DNA of 64,000 bases from Sphaerospermopsis sp. SIO1G1 (GTDB lineage Bacteria > Cyanobacteriota > Cyanobacteriia > Cyanobacteriales > Nostocaceae). The notes beneath the pieces were generated by a model. It was not told the origin of the DNA and searched no databases. It saw only the letters and a list, made by a program, of their open reading frames with translations. Positions 27,572 through 36,276 of the stretch are shown here, one piece after another; position 1 is the stretch's first letter, and each line of letters begins with the position of its first letter. The position numbers were made by a program, and so were the translations under genes. The stretch spans positions 994,411-1,058,410 of the forward strand of contig JAAHFX010000002.1 of the NCBI GenBank assembly GCA_010672785.1, given 5' to 3'.

Positions 27572-28819
27572 ATGCTAAATAACAACAATGCTTCAGGATT
27601 AGACTTAAATACACGTGCTTGGGTAGCAGAATCTAACCGTATATTATCATCTTTGGCAAACCCCCTTGAACAATTAAATATTTCCAGTTCTGCACCTCAA
27701 GCACAAGAAGAATCACCGCTAATACCAAACTTAGATTTACCTACCTTACCACCCGTAGGTAGTGTCAACCCTAACCCAAATCCTTACTTAACCAGTGCTG
27801 CCATTATTCCTGATTTTAATGGTGATGGTAAAACAGATAAAATGTGGGTAAATGCTCAAACAGGTGAAATTTTAGTTCGCTTGATGGATGGATCAAAAGT
27901 TATGGAACAGGCTTCTTTAGGAGCTTATGACTTAACCACCTGGAGCTATAAAACCGCAGATTTTAACAGCGATAATAAGACAGATTTCTTATTACGTAAT
28001 GAACAAACAGGTGAAAATATTGTTGTCTTAATGGATGGAACAAGAGTTGCTAGTTTTCTTTCCTTAGATCGAGTAGATCCAGGTTGGAGCGCAGAAATTG
28101 GTGACTTTAATGGCGATCGCAAAACCGACATTTTCTGGCGTAACAGTAACACCGGAGAAAATGCTATTTGGGAGATGGATGGTACTACCGTAACCAATGC
28201 TACCCGACTAGAAACCACCGATACATCCCTAACTGCAACTATTGTTGACTTTGATGGCAATGGCAAGAGTGACATATTCTGGCGCAACAGTACCAGCGGT
28301 GAAAATACAGCCTGGTTTATGGATGGTAGTAATGTCACCAAATATGATTTACAATCTCAAGATGCTTCCTGGGTGGCAACATTAGGTGACTTTAACGGCG
28401 ACTTCAGAACAGATATTTTATGGCGCAACAATTCCAGCGGTGAAAACAAAGTCTGGACTATGAATGGTGTATTTGTTACAGAAGGTACAGTAAATACACT
28501 TGGTTTAGATTGGACAGCAAAAATTGGCGACTTCAACAGCGATGGTAAAACCGATATCTTCTGGCATAATGCCAGTACCGGTGAAAACACTGCTTGGTTA
28601 ATGGATGGTACAAGCATTAGTTCCGAAGCCTTCCTACCTAGCAATAGCCCTGGTTTAACCGCATCTTTGGGTGACTACAACGGTGACGGTAAGACAGATG
28701 TTTACTGGAGAGATCAACAAACTGGTGCAGATAAAATCTGGAACATGGATGGAACATTAGCCACAGAAGAACTGATCGCCGAAGGTGACAGACTTACTCC
28801 AGAATGGTATACAGCTTAA
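27572..28819 (+). CDS. FG-GAP/VCBS-like calcium-loop repeat protein
   Basis: The 415-residue protein has an N-terminal linker (1-75, Asn/Pro-rich) and then seven repeats of about 47 residues. Each contains a Dx[ND]xDxxxD loop ('DFNGDGKTD', 'DFNSDNKTD', 'DYNGDGKTD'), then 'xFWRNxxTGEN' and 'xxMDGT'. Such loops bind calcium in FG-GAP/VCBS beta-propellers, and seven blades fit a propeller. No Sec signal peptide is visible, though relatives are usually extracellular, so export by another route is possible. Function is unknown. Confidence 0.8.
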   Translation: MLNNNNASGLDLNTRAWVAESNRILSSLANPLEQLNISSSAPQAQEESPLIPNLDLPTLPPVGSVNPNPNPYLTSAAIIPDFNGDGKTDKMWVNAQTGEILVRLMDGSKVMEQASLGAYDLTTWSYKTADFNSDNKTDFLLRNEQTGENIVVLMDGTRVASFLSLDRVDPGWSAEIGDFNGDRKTDIFWRNSNTGENAIWEMDGTTVTNATRLETTDTSLTATIVDFDGNGKSDIFWRNSTSGENTAWFMDGSNVTKYDLQSQDASWVATLGDFNGDFRTDILWRNNSSGENKVWTMNGVFVTEGTVNTLGLDWTAKIGDFNSDGKTDIFWHNASTGENTAWLMDGTSISSEAFLPSNSPGLTASLGDYNGDGKTDVYWRDQQTGADKIWNMDGTLATEELIAEGDRLTPEWYTA

Positions 28820-28821
28820 AT

Positions 28822-28916
28822 AGGTGAGTGGTGATTGGTGACTGGTGATTGGTGATTGGTGAGTGGGTGAGGGGGTGACTGGGAAAGAATTTTCTCCCAC
28901 TCCCCCACTCCCCCAC
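28822..28916. repeat. Heptad repeats GGTGATT and CCCACTC
   Basis: Tandem GGTGATT units are followed by G-rich GAGGGGGT and then C-rich CCCACTCC units, giving a partly self-complementary stretch just after the calcium-loop repeat gene. Confidence 0.75.
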
Positions 28917-29002
28917 TCATCTCCTCAATATAAAATTCATTTTGAGTGTCAATAATAACTTATACTTAAGTCGCAGGCATAAATTAAAGTTAAAACCAAT
29001 CA

Positions 29003-29869
29003 ATGCCAGATTTACAAGAAATACTACAAATTACTCGTCAAGTAGGTTGGGGTGCAGCTAAGTTACTACGTTCTTACTATCAAGGTAAGGCTGATAATTC
29101 CCACCTTGATGTTGAATATAAGCAAAACGAACCTGTGACAAATGCTGATAAAGCCGTCAGTGAATATATACTGTCCCATCTCCAAGCGGCTTTTGGGAAT
29201 GAAGACTTTGGTTATATCTGTGAAGAAACTTATAAATCTCAACATGGTAAAAATCCAGCTAAATTAGTTTGGATTATTGATCCTTTAGATGGAACAAGAG
29301 ACTTTATTGAAAAAACTGGGGAATATGCAATTCACATTGCTTTAGTTGAAGATATACGCCCAATTTTAGCCGTAGTAGCTATTCCAGAAACAGAAAAGTT
29401 ATATTATGCTACCAAAGGTGGTGGTACTTTTGTCGAAACCATCAATGGTGATTCTCAACCCTTACAAGTAGCAAAAAATAAACCCCTAGAAGACCTAACT
29501 TTAGTAGTCAGTCGTTCTCATCGTAATCAGAGATTAGAATATTTACTCAAAAACTTACCATGCCAACAACAGAAAGCCATTGGTAGTGTGGGTTGTAAAG
29601 TTACCACCATCGTTGAACAGCAGGCAGATGTTTACATTTCCTTATCTGGAAAATCAGCCCCTAAAGATTGGGATATGGCAGCACCGGAGTTGATTTTAAC
29701 AGAAGCTGGGGGTAGATTTACGCATTTTGATGGTAGGTCTTTAGAATACAACACAGGTGATATTAATCAATGGGGGGGATTATTAGCCAGCAGTTCCCAA
29801 GAACATGAAATTTTGTGTCAGAAAGCAGAGCAGGCCTTAGCCGAATTTGATGCTAGTCATTCTGAATGA
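29003..29869 (+). CDS. cysQ: 3'(2'),5'-bisphosphate nucleotidase, CysQ-like
   Basis: A lithium-sensitive phosphatase of the inositol monophosphatase superfamily. Metal-site motifs are Glu74/75 ('ICEET'), Asp93-Pro-Leu-Asp96-Gly-Thr ('WIIDPLDGTRDF') and Trp223-Asp224 ('KDWDMAAPELIL'). CysQ members hydrolyse PAP from sulfate assimilation. Related family members act on inositol or fructose phosphates, so the exact substrate is inferred. The 288-residue length is normal. Confidence 0.85.
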   Translation: MPDLQEILQITRQVGWGAAKLLRSYYQGKADNSHLDVEYKQNEPVTNADKAVSEYILSHLQAAFGNEDFGYICEETYKSQHGKNPAKLVWIIDPLDGTRDFIEKTGEYAIHIALVEDIRPILAVVAIPETEKLYYATKGGGTFVETINGDSQPLQVAKNKPLEDLTLVVSRSHRNQRLEYLLKNLPCQQQKAIGSVGCKVTTIVEQQADVYISLSGKSAPKDWDMAAPELILTEAGGRFTHFDGRSLEYNTGDINQWGGLLASSSQEHEILCQKAEQALAEFDASHSE

Positions 29870-30026
29870 CAAACTTCTGTTATTGTCTGAATCTATATAG
29901 GGGATGCTGAAAAAGTTATCTGTGGAAACTAGGGAACAGAGAACAGGGAACAGTTTCAAGAGTTGGAGGGCAACAATTTTTCTTTTCAAGTAGGGATTAA
30001 ATACAAGGTTTTTGGCAAAAATTACC

Positions 30027-30120
30027 AGGACTTACACAAAATACTTCTTATAACCCTCATACCTCTGTGTCCTCTGTGCCTGGAGTGGTTCAATTATTCC
30101 ATAGCTTGTGCGTAAGTCCT
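30027..30120. mobile_element. AGGACTTACGCA-type element, divergent interior
   Basis: The 94-bp element has ends AGGACTTACaCA and TGCGTAAGTCCT. The interior contains 'cctctgtgtcctctgtgcct' and 'ggagtggtt', which match a different repeat at 42423-42451. No clear flanking duplication was found. The rest of the 29870-30413 spacer contains 'ttccctattccctattccct' tandem repeats. Confidence 0.7.
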
Positions 30121-30201
30121 ATATATCTTACCTATTCCCTATTCCCTATTCCCTATCCCAAATATAAAATTTATTCAGCAAACCCTACAGTGTCAGAGAA
30201 T

Positions 30202-30333
30202 ATGAAACTGCAACTGTGGTTTGAACCCAAAATCTCCGCACTTTTAGGGTGGGGAGGTATGTCAATTGTTATCAGTTCGTTCATCCTCTCAGGCTGTGCT
30301 ATACTCGCCAATATAAGGATTATCTTCGGTTGA
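30202..30333 (+). CDS. Possible 43-aa membrane or lipoprotein-like peptide
   Basis: An ATG-started frame with 'SALLGWGGMSIVISSFILSG' as hydrophobic core followed by Cys and about ten residues. LSGC resembles a lipobox, but the mature part would be tiny. It lies 80 bp upstream of the RNA-binding protein gene, in what could equally be its untranslated leader. It is not recognised as a family and could be spurious. Confidence 0.3.
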   Translation: MKLQLWFEPKISALLGWGGMSIVISSFILSGCAILANIRIIFG

Positions 30334-30413
30334 GTAGTTCGTTTTAATTTACTTTAAATGCGCTTTCCCGGATATGACACTCTACACCATCTGGTTTGGA
30401 AAACCATCCATTT

Positions 30414-30716
30414 ATGTCAATTTACGTTGGAAATTTATCCTATCAAGTCACCGAAGAAGAACTAAAAGCAGTTTTTTCTGATTATGGTCTAGTTAGTAGT
30501 GTACAGCTACCAACTGATAGGGAAACAGGCCGCCTACGAGGTTTCGGTTTTGTTGAGATGGAATCTGAAGGTCAAGAGACAGCAGCTATTGAAGCACTAA
30601 ATGGTGCGGAATGGATGGGTAGGGATCTAAAAGTGGACAAAGCGAAACCCCGTGAAGAAAGGAATAATCGCAGCGGTGGTAGTTGGGGAAATAATCGTAG
30701 CAATCGCCGTTACTAA
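30414..30716 (+). CDS. Cyanobacterial RRM-type RNA-binding protein (Rbp)
   Basis: The protein of 100 residues has one RNA recognition motif: RNP-2 'IYVGNL' at residues 3-8 and RNP-1 'RGFGFVEM' at 42-49. A short Gly/Asn/Arg-rich tail ('RSGGSWGNNRSN') follows, as in glycine-rich Rbp proteins. ATG at 30414 gives the standard 'MSIYVGNLSY' start; a TTG 18 bp upstream is in frame but unlikely. It precedes rpsU, the arrangement described for Anabaena rbpA1-rpsU, where Rbp expression is cold-responsive. Confidence 0.95.
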   Translation: MSIYVGNLSYQVTEEELKAVFSDYGLVSSVQLPTDRETGRLRGFGFVEMESEGQETAAIEALNGAEWMGRDLKVDKAKPREERNNRSGGSWGNNRSNRRY

Positions 30717-30839
30717 TCCCGTTCTGAAGCACATAAATTTTACATCTAGAGTATCCAGCGGATAAACCTTACAGTTACGAATGCTGGGACATTTTTTGGC
30801 TCTAGCTCACAAGTATAAACCACCCAAGGAGGAATAGGA

Positions 30840-31034
30840 ATGACACAAGTAGTTCTAGGTGAAAATGAAGGTATTGAGTCAGCTTTGCGGAGATTTAAAC
30901 GCGAAGTTTCAAAAGCTGGAATTTTTCAAGATATGCGGAAAAACCGCCATTTTGAAACACCTTTAGAAAAAGAGAAGCGTAAAGCAATAGCTAGACATAA
31001 GCAACGTCGTCAACAACGTTCTCGTTTTAAATAA
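30840..31034 (+). CDS. rpsU: 30S ribosomal protein S21
   Basis: The 64-residue basic protein has the S21 core '[20 protein letters not shown]' and an Arg/Gln-rich C terminus. A strong AAGGAGGA Shine-Dalgarno (30826-30833) precedes the ATG. It lies 123 bp behind the Rbp gene and is probably cotranscribed. Confidence 0.96.
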   Translation: MTQVVLGENEGIESALRRFKREVSKAGIFQDMRKNRHFETPLEKEKRKAIARHKQRRQQRSRFK

Positions 31035-31052
31035 AAACCTAAGTAATATTAT

Positions 31053-31145
31053 TTAGACATCTCCGGAAAAGAATGTAGAGAAGTTACATACAATTTCTCT
31101 ATCAGGGTTTCACTCCACGCATATTTAATTTTCGGAGATGTCTAA
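31053..31145. mobile_element. 93-bp TA-flanked MITE-like element
   Basis: The ends TTAGACATCTCCGGAAAA and TTTTCGGAGATGTCTAA are inverted repeats differing by one base deletion, with TA at both borders. A TA target is typical of IS630/Tc1-mariner relatives (family knowledge). It lies right behind rpsU and could form its terminator. No second copy was noticed in the window. Confidence 0.7.
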
Positions 31146-31187
31146 TCAGTAGTCTTGCAAAATAAATTTCATATTCAGGAAATGTGA

Positions 31188-31227
31188 TAGGTGACAGGTG
31201 ACAGGTGACAGGTGACAGGTGACAGAT
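31188..31227. repeat. Heptad repeat AGGTGAC
   Basis: Five units of AGGTGAC occur in tandem. The same heptad recurs at 51821-51856. The remaining spacer up to 31400 contains 'gcgggctagaagcccgc', a short inverted repeat. Confidence 0.85.
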
Positions 31228-31400
31228 AAGAGATACACAGATGTCTATTCTTTTCCCAAATGTGCAGTTAATTTTGCTCTGGTACTTATGCAAAATCAAG
31301 CCAAAAAAATCTTGTCAAGCTGACTATTTTGCACCCTGCTGCCAACATTGGCTATAGCGGGCTAGAAGCCCGCTTTACAACTAACTAAAAAAGTTGATAG

Positions 31401-32288
31401 TTATATTTCTGCAAAAGCTCTTTCTATGAGGCGTTTTGCTAAAGTTTGTGTTCCAGTATGTTCATAGTAGTTAGTAGAAACATCTATAAAAGCGGCCACA
31501 TAGTCTAGTTTGTCATCAGAAAACTCTAAGAACCCACTCAAGTTATCGAGGACTTTTTCTGCTGTTAAAGCGTTAGCGGCAATTACACCATTCATCCAAC
31601 CTTTCACAGAATCTAAACTATTGCCAATAAAGTCCAATTTGCCACCTGCATCATCTCCAGGAATGACATCTTGCATCGCGCTAAAAGTAGAATTCCCCTC
31701 TAATTCTCCAGGATTCATATTACTAATCATAGATAATGATTTTTCGATAAAATCTGGTCCTAGGGGAATTAAACCATCTACAGAAATTAGTGCAGCCATG
31801 CGAATCATAGACTCGCCACCGTATTCTCCTAAAGCACCGATAAAATCACCAATACTGTCACCGGGAATACCATTAATTTGACAAAAGGCGACTAATTCTG
31901 CCACTACCTTTAAAGTTAAATCAATAGCTTGAGCTTTATCTGGTTTAGGAGTGAGATTATTTAAGAAACCCAACAAAGGAATTGTATCTCCAACCTTATT
32001 AGCTAAAGCTGCTGCACCCAAAGCATAATCTGCACTATCCACAGTTTGATAAAGCCATAGGGCGGTTTGATAACCTTGGGAATGATCATTAAAGAGATAA
32101 ACTGCGCGATCGCCAATTTGTTGAATTAGATCCTCATCATCTTCCCCAGTGATATGTCTGATAGTGTTCTCAAAACCAACAATATTTTCCCATTCACCGG
32201 GAGCAATGAAATCCAAAGCATTTAACATCGAAATTGTAATACCACTGGTTGGTAATTCATCAACTAACTCAAAAATGGGTTTACTCAT
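31401..32288 (-). CDS. Conserved-type hypothetical protein (295 aa)
   Basis: I do not recognise the family. The protein is acidic, without signal peptide, and predicted largely helical, with Leu/Ala-rich amphipathic stretches and Gly-Asp loops ('GIPGDSIGDFIGALGEYGGE', 'VIPGDDAGGKLDFIGNSLD'). It ends 'LAKRLIERAFAEI'. The lipoprotein gene upstream on the same strand is 51 bp away, suggesting an operon. Codon use looks like its neighbours. Confidence 0.75.
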   Translation of the reverse strand: MSKPIFELVDELPTSGITISMLNALDFIAPGEWENIVGFENTIRHITGEDDEDLIQQIGDRAVYLFNDHSQGYQTALWLYQTVDSADYALGAAALANKVGDTIPLLGFLNNLTPKPDKAQAIDLTLKVVAELVAFCQINGIPGDSIGDFIGALGEYGGESMIRMAALISVDGLIPLGPDFIEKSLSMISNMNPGELEGNSTFSAMQDVIPGDDAGGKLDFIGNSLDSVKGWMNGVIAANALTAEKVLDNLSGFLEFSDDKLDYVAAFIDVSTNYYEHTGTQTLAKRLIERAFAEI

Positions 32289-32339
32289 AAAATTCTCTCC
32301 ATGAATATTTTGTGACTTGCAGTGAGTGTCAAGTAGGAA

Positions 32340-32849
32340 TTATTTCAACTCTTCTAAACCATCAAGATCAAATTTTTCCAGCCAATCTTCCCTATTGCTG
32401 GCGTTGAATAATGGATCTTTAGAAATCACTTTGACTTGGTATTTGCCTACCAAAACAGAAGTTTGGGTTTTACCCTGTTGTACTGCGGGATAACCAGCGA
32501 TTTTTTCAGTGCTGTTGGCATATTTAGAAGCTACAGTCGGTGTACTGGTAGTATCAGAAATTGCTAACTGTGCGACAACCTTACCATCTTTTTTCAAATT
32601 TGCTCCAGAAAAACCTTTTTTCTCTTGGGTGTAAACTCGATCATAACCATCATCACTGTCAGGGAAAAATTGGTTTAACTTACTACCCTGGGTTGCCTTT
32701 TTCGCAACTGCTTGACCACTTTTTTGCTTGGTACTTTCCTGTTGTGCTTGATCAAAGCGACTAGGTTCTCTTGTCGCACAAGCAGTAGTCAGTAATAGGA
32801 CACATAGCAGTAAACTGGCTAAAATTCTACGACTACGAGATAGTAACAC
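32340..32849 (-). CDS. Predicted lipoprotein of unknown function
   Basis: The 169-residue protein has an N-terminal 'RSRRILASLLLCVLLLTTAC' signal with a lipobox (LTTAC), so it is probably membrane-anchored. The mature part is Lys/Gln/Ser-rich, then forms a compact domain ('FPDSDDGYDRVYTQEKKGFS', 'GKYQVKVISKDPLF'). An AAGGAGAAAAC Shine-Dalgarno precedes the start. It is followed by the 295-residue unknown gene, and these two may act together; no function can be assigned. Confidence 0.75.
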   Translation of the reverse strand: MLLSRSRRILASLLLCVLLLTTACATREPSRFDQAQQESTKQKSGQAVAKKATQGSKLNQFFPDSDDGYDRVYTQEKKGFSGANLKKDGKVVAQLAISDTTSTPTVASKYANSTEKIAGYPAVQQGKTQTSVLVGKYQVKVISKDPLFNASNREDWLEKFDLDGLEELK

Positions 32850-32964
32850 GGTTTTCTCCTTAAAATGCTTGAGGTAATTATCTGCTGTACTTTCGTCTTT
32901 CCAGTCAAAAATTTACTTTTTGATCATCATTGGTATTCAGTATTATTAAATTTTTGCCAGATTT

Positions 32965-33615
32965 TTATGATTCTCTGCGACTACTTATAACTGCATAAAA
33001 AGGATCTCCTCCTGGTAAACCTAACCACTGTAAAAAGTTGGGTGCGGCTGATTTATTCTCTACTACTTCTGGGGTAGAAAATCCTGATCCTGATGCAAAA
33101 TAGCCCTTGACTAACTTGACTCTAGAAGATTCTGAAGCATCCCGCCAGATTTGAATTGCTTTTTGATAAAACATCCGGTTAGAAAAGCTGAAAATCGCTA
33201 TTCCTCCTGGTTTAAGGACACGATAAATTTCTGCAAACACCGCTTCTGGATATTGGATGTACTGAACAGAAACGCAGTTGAGAACAGCATCAAAACTTGC
33301 ATCTGCTAAGGGTAATTGGGGTTGCGTATTGATATTCTGAACAAAATAATGATTTAATCGAGGGTTGCGGGCTAATTCTTCAGCATTGAGTCCATGTCCT
33401 TCTACATGGTCAAATTCCATTTCCTCTGGTAAATGGGATACCCAGCTACTCATCATATCCAAAATTCTTGTATTTGGTTCGAGTCGCTGACGATATAAAT
33501 CTGTTAACTGTTGAATGAACCCTTCATCCACGTGAGTAACAAAGCGCGGATAATCGTAGAATAATTTATCATCTGTGTCATCTAACTTGAGACGGTGATC
33601 TGGACGTAGTAGCAT
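32965..33615 (-). CDS. SAM-dependent methyltransferase, class I
   Basis: The 216-residue protein has a Methyltransf_11-type core: motif I region 'TRILDMMSSWVSHLP' (Gly-rich loop replaced), 'LPLADASFDAVLNCVSVQYI' (motif II/post I) and 'EIYRVLKPGGIAIFSFSNR' (motif III). The weak glycine loop makes SAM binding less certain. The substrate is unknown. It is alone, between a lipoprotein gene and a divergent glycosyltransferase. Confidence 0.8.
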   Translation of the reverse strand: MLLRPDHRLKLDDTDDKLFYDYPRFVTHVDEGFIQQLTDLYRQRLEPNTRILDMMSSWVSHLPEEMEFDHVEGHGLNAEELARNPRLNHYFVQNINTQPQLPLADASFDAVLNCVSVQYIQYPEAVFAEIYRVLKPGGIAIFSFSNRMFYQKAIQIWRDASESSRVKLVKGYFASGSGFSTPEVVENKSAAPNFLQWLGLPGGDPFYAVISSRRES

Positions 33616-33816
33616 AGGTATTTAGTAACAGGTTTTTACCTAAAATATACCAATTTTGGTAATTTTGCATAATAAATGTAAGATGAATAAGACTATATCT
33701 TTTGGAGAAAAATTCATACTCCCAATCTGGAGTAAATCAGTTACACAAAATATCGCATCAGTAAATATACAAAATCAGAAAACAAGTTTTTAACTCTCAT
33801 TTAGGAAATTCAAATA

Positions 33817-35433
33817 ATGATGTACCAGTTAAATTGGTTAACAAAAACTAGATATTCTTTTGTTAGGTATCCCCAAGTCAATTTATTAATTTGGTTAATC
33901 CCTTTATTATTATTGAATTTTGGAGAAAATAGTTTAATGGCTCATAATGAGTCTCTGTATGCAGCCAGAGCAAAGTTAATGTTTGATTCTGGTAATTTGA
34001 TATCACCTTGGTACACTCATCATCAAATCCCTGGTTTTTACTGGATCATTGCTATTTTCTATCGGCTATTTGGTGTGAATGAAATTGCCGCTAGAATTCC
34101 TGCCATGATAGCTAGTATTCTGATGATTTTTGTTATTTATGAAATTGCTACAATCTTATTAGGTAAAACCTTAGCTTATTTATCAGTAGGAATTTTAAGT
34201 GTGGAATTTCTCTGGCTGCAATATAGTCGTTTAGTTGCTCCTGATATACCCACATTATTATTAGTTTTTACAGCAATTTTATGTTTACTCAAATCTGAAT
34301 CTCAACCTAGACTCCGCCAAGGATATGGGTTTTTAATTGGTTTATGTTTTGGGTTAGGATTTTTCTTGGTAGGTTTTATGATTTTCTTACCAATGGTAGC
34401 ATTACTTCCTTATGTAATCAGGGAAAACTATCGCCATAATCTTCTATTTAATCCTATGTTATATGTAGGATTTGTGGTGGGATTAATTCCTACTTTCATT
34501 TGGTTGTGGTTGAGTTGGTCGAGTTATGGAATTAGTAATTTTGGAGAATTATTACAATTAGTTTTCCAGCTTGGTAGTCGTGAACCAGATGGCAATAATA
34601 TCTTGTTTTATGTGTGGAATATTCCTTTAATGTCTTTCCCTTGGTTTTTCTTTGCTGTGTTTGGTTTGGTTTCGGTAATTCGTTATCCTACTTCTAAATA
34701 CCTATTTTTATTAGTTGGATTTCCGGTGGTTTTGTTGATGGAAATTAGTTTATTTACCACTAGGTTTTCCCATTATAGTTTAGGAATTTATCCTTTTATT
34801 GCTATGTTGGCGGCTATAGGTTTAGACTGGTTAGGGAAATTTTATGAATTGAAGAAACTTACCTATCTCCAATCACCCATCACCCGCAATATCAGTTATA
34901 TTTTTGGTCTTGTTGGTTTCATATTTTTGCTAATTGGCGCGATAATTCTGGTGGTAGGTGTATTATTAGATGTAGAAAATATTGACAAGTATATTATTTT
35001 CGCAATTGTGACGGGATTAAGTTGTTTTATTGTTCCCTTAGTATGGATTTGTCGCTATTATTTTAATCAAAGATATCTCACCGCTGAAGTCTGGATTTAT
35101 GCTTGGTTAGTTTCTGCTTGGTTATCTATAGCTGCTGCGGGTTCTTTAGGATTGTTAAGTGATTTCAATCCCAGGTTTAGAACCTTCTTTCAGCAGGAAT
35201 CAATTACTAATATTACCAAAGATCAATCAATTCACTTTGTGAGATGGACACATAAATATGCAGAACTAGTCTATTTCAATACTCCTATTCCTGGCAAAAA
35301 TGTTAATGAAATATCTGAGTTATCACCTTTAGATTATGCTTGGATTGATACCAGTAATTCGGGAAATTTACAACAAAAGTACAAAGTGGTTGATGAGATT
35401 AAAGATTATCAACTGATTCAGATTTTACCTTAG
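33817..35433 (+). CDS. GT39-type (ArnT-like) membrane glycosyltransferase
   Basis: The integral membrane protein of 538 residues has about eleven segments. It resembles PMT/ArnT-type transferases that use polyprenyl-phosphate sugars at the outer face of the membrane. The first external loop after segment 1 has the acidic motif region 'AHNESLYAARAKLM'; 'IPGFYWIIAIFYRLFG' and 'RLVAPDIPTLLLVF' follow the family pattern. A C-terminal soluble tail of about 70 residues is present. The acceptor is unknown. Confidence 0.85.
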   Translation: MMYQLNWLTKTRYSFVRYPQVNLLIWLIPLLLLNFGENSLMAHNESLYAARAKLMFDSGNLISPWYTHHQIPGFYWIIAIFYRLFGVNEIAARIPAMIASILMIFVIYEIATILLGKTLAYLSVGILSVEFLWLQYSRLVAPDIPTLLLVFTAILCLLKSESQPRLRQGYGFLIGLCFGLGFFLVGFMIFLPMVALLPYVIRENYRHNLLFNPMLYVGFVVGLIPTFIWLWLSWSSYGISNFGELLQLVFQLGSREPDGNNILFYVWNIPLMSFPWFFFAVFGLVSVIRYPTSKYLFLLVGFPVVLLMEISLFTTRFSHYSLGIYPFIAMLAAIGLDWLGKFYELKKLTYLQSPITRNISYIFGLVGFIFLLIGAIILVVGVLLDVENIDKYIIFAIVTGLSCFIVPLVWICRYYFNQRYLTAEVWIYAWLVSAWLSIAAAGSLGLLSDFNPRFRTFFQQESITNITKDQSIHFVRWTHKYAELVYFNTPIPGKNVNEISELSPLDYAWIDTSNSGNLQQKYKVVDEIKDYQLIQILP

Positions 35434-35444
35434 CTAATCATAAT

Positions 35445-35535
35445 AGAACTTACGCATTTTCATGAAAAGTTAGGCTTGGAGATTGCTTCCTTACGTCGCA
35501 ATGACAGTATTTGCAGTAGGTTTTGCCTAAGTCCT
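35445..35535. mobile_element. AGGACTTACGCA-type MITE copy
   Basis: The 91-bp element has ends AGAACTTACGCA and TGCCTAAGTCCT, each with one mismatch, and interior 'gagattgcttccttacgtcg'. It is nearly identical to the copies at 57559 (same orientation) and 37316 (inverted). Confidence 0.8.
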
Positions 35536-35604
35536 GGATAAATTACATACCAATTTATGAGATGATAAGTAATTATGACTGTGTAAAATCACTAGCAAAA
35601 AATT

Positions 35605-35829
35605 ATGTGGCTTGTCAATATTACTTGTTCTGGAGATGCTTGGAAAGTTCACGGTGCTGAATTTAAAATTCTGGCAGAAAATTACCAAGGTGAAGTAATT
35701 ACTTCTAAAAAGTTACCCGATGGAACTCGGATCATGGCTTATAAAATTGAGGATGTTAGTGATGCAGAAGAGTTTCAAGAACAATGTGCTAATTTTAATG
35801 GATTTACTGCTGATTTTGAATCTTTATAA
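35605..35829 (+). CDS. Small conserved-type hypothetical (74 aa)
   Basis: The soluble protein of 74 residues is acidic, with 'CSGDAWKVHGAEFKILAENY' at the N terminus. It ends two bases before the start of the cytochrome gene, so the two are probably cotranscribed. I do not recognise the family; its place suggests a role linked to the cytochrome. Confidence 0.7.
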   Translation: MWLVNITCSGDAWKVHGAEFKILAENYQGEVITSKKLPDGTRIMAYKIEDVSDAEEFQEQCANFNGFTADFESL

Positions 35830-35831
35830 TC

Positions 35832-36167
35832 ATGAAAAAACTAACGATTTTAATCTTTTTGACTTTCTGTTTATGGGTGGTTAATTTTACCGCTCCTGTT
35901 TATGCTTTGGATATCCAAAATGGAGCAGAAGTTTTTAGTGCTAATTGTGCAGGTTGTCATATCAATGGTGGTAACATTATTAGAAGGGGGAAGAATTTAA
36001 AAAAGAGAGCTTTAAAAAGATATAAAATGGATTCTTTGGAAGCAATTGAAGATATTGTTACTAATGGGAAAAATAATATGTCAGCTTATGCAGATAGGTT
36101 GACTACAGCAGAAATTGAAAATGTGGCAGCTTATGTTTTAGAACAAGCGGAAAACAACTGGAAATAA
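35832..36167 (+). CDS. Cytochrome c6-like protein
   Basis: The exported monoheme cytochrome c has a signal peptide to about residue 25 ('VYA|LD'), the heme motif Cys39-Ala-Gly-Cys42-His43 and axial Met83 ('NNMSAYADRL'). It ends in the c6-typical 'AAYVLEQAENNWK'. The middle 'NIIRRGKNLKKRALKRYKM' is very basic and unlike classical PetJ; it fits the c6B/c6C group of low-potential c6 paralogues (from memory). It is therefore probably lumenal or periplasmic, with an uncertain role in electron transfer. Confidence 0.85.
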   Translation: MKKLTILIFLTFCLWVVNFTAPVYALDIQNGAEVFSANCAGCHINGGNIIRRGKNLKKRALKRYKMDSLEAIEDIVTNGKNNMSAYADRLTTAEIENVAAYVLEQAENNWK

Positions 36168-36276
36168 TTATATGAGTTTGTTTTAGCTAACCACAGAGAC
36201 ACAGAGTACACAGAGATAAGAGTTGATTTTTGATTACGCTTTTTGATAGGAATATACACACTGGAAAAATTATATT

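Noticed and set aside
27946..28644. Long minus-strand frames opposite the calcium-loop repeat gene
   Set aside because: They are antisense products of the repeated coding sequence, and their translation is a low-complexity shadow.
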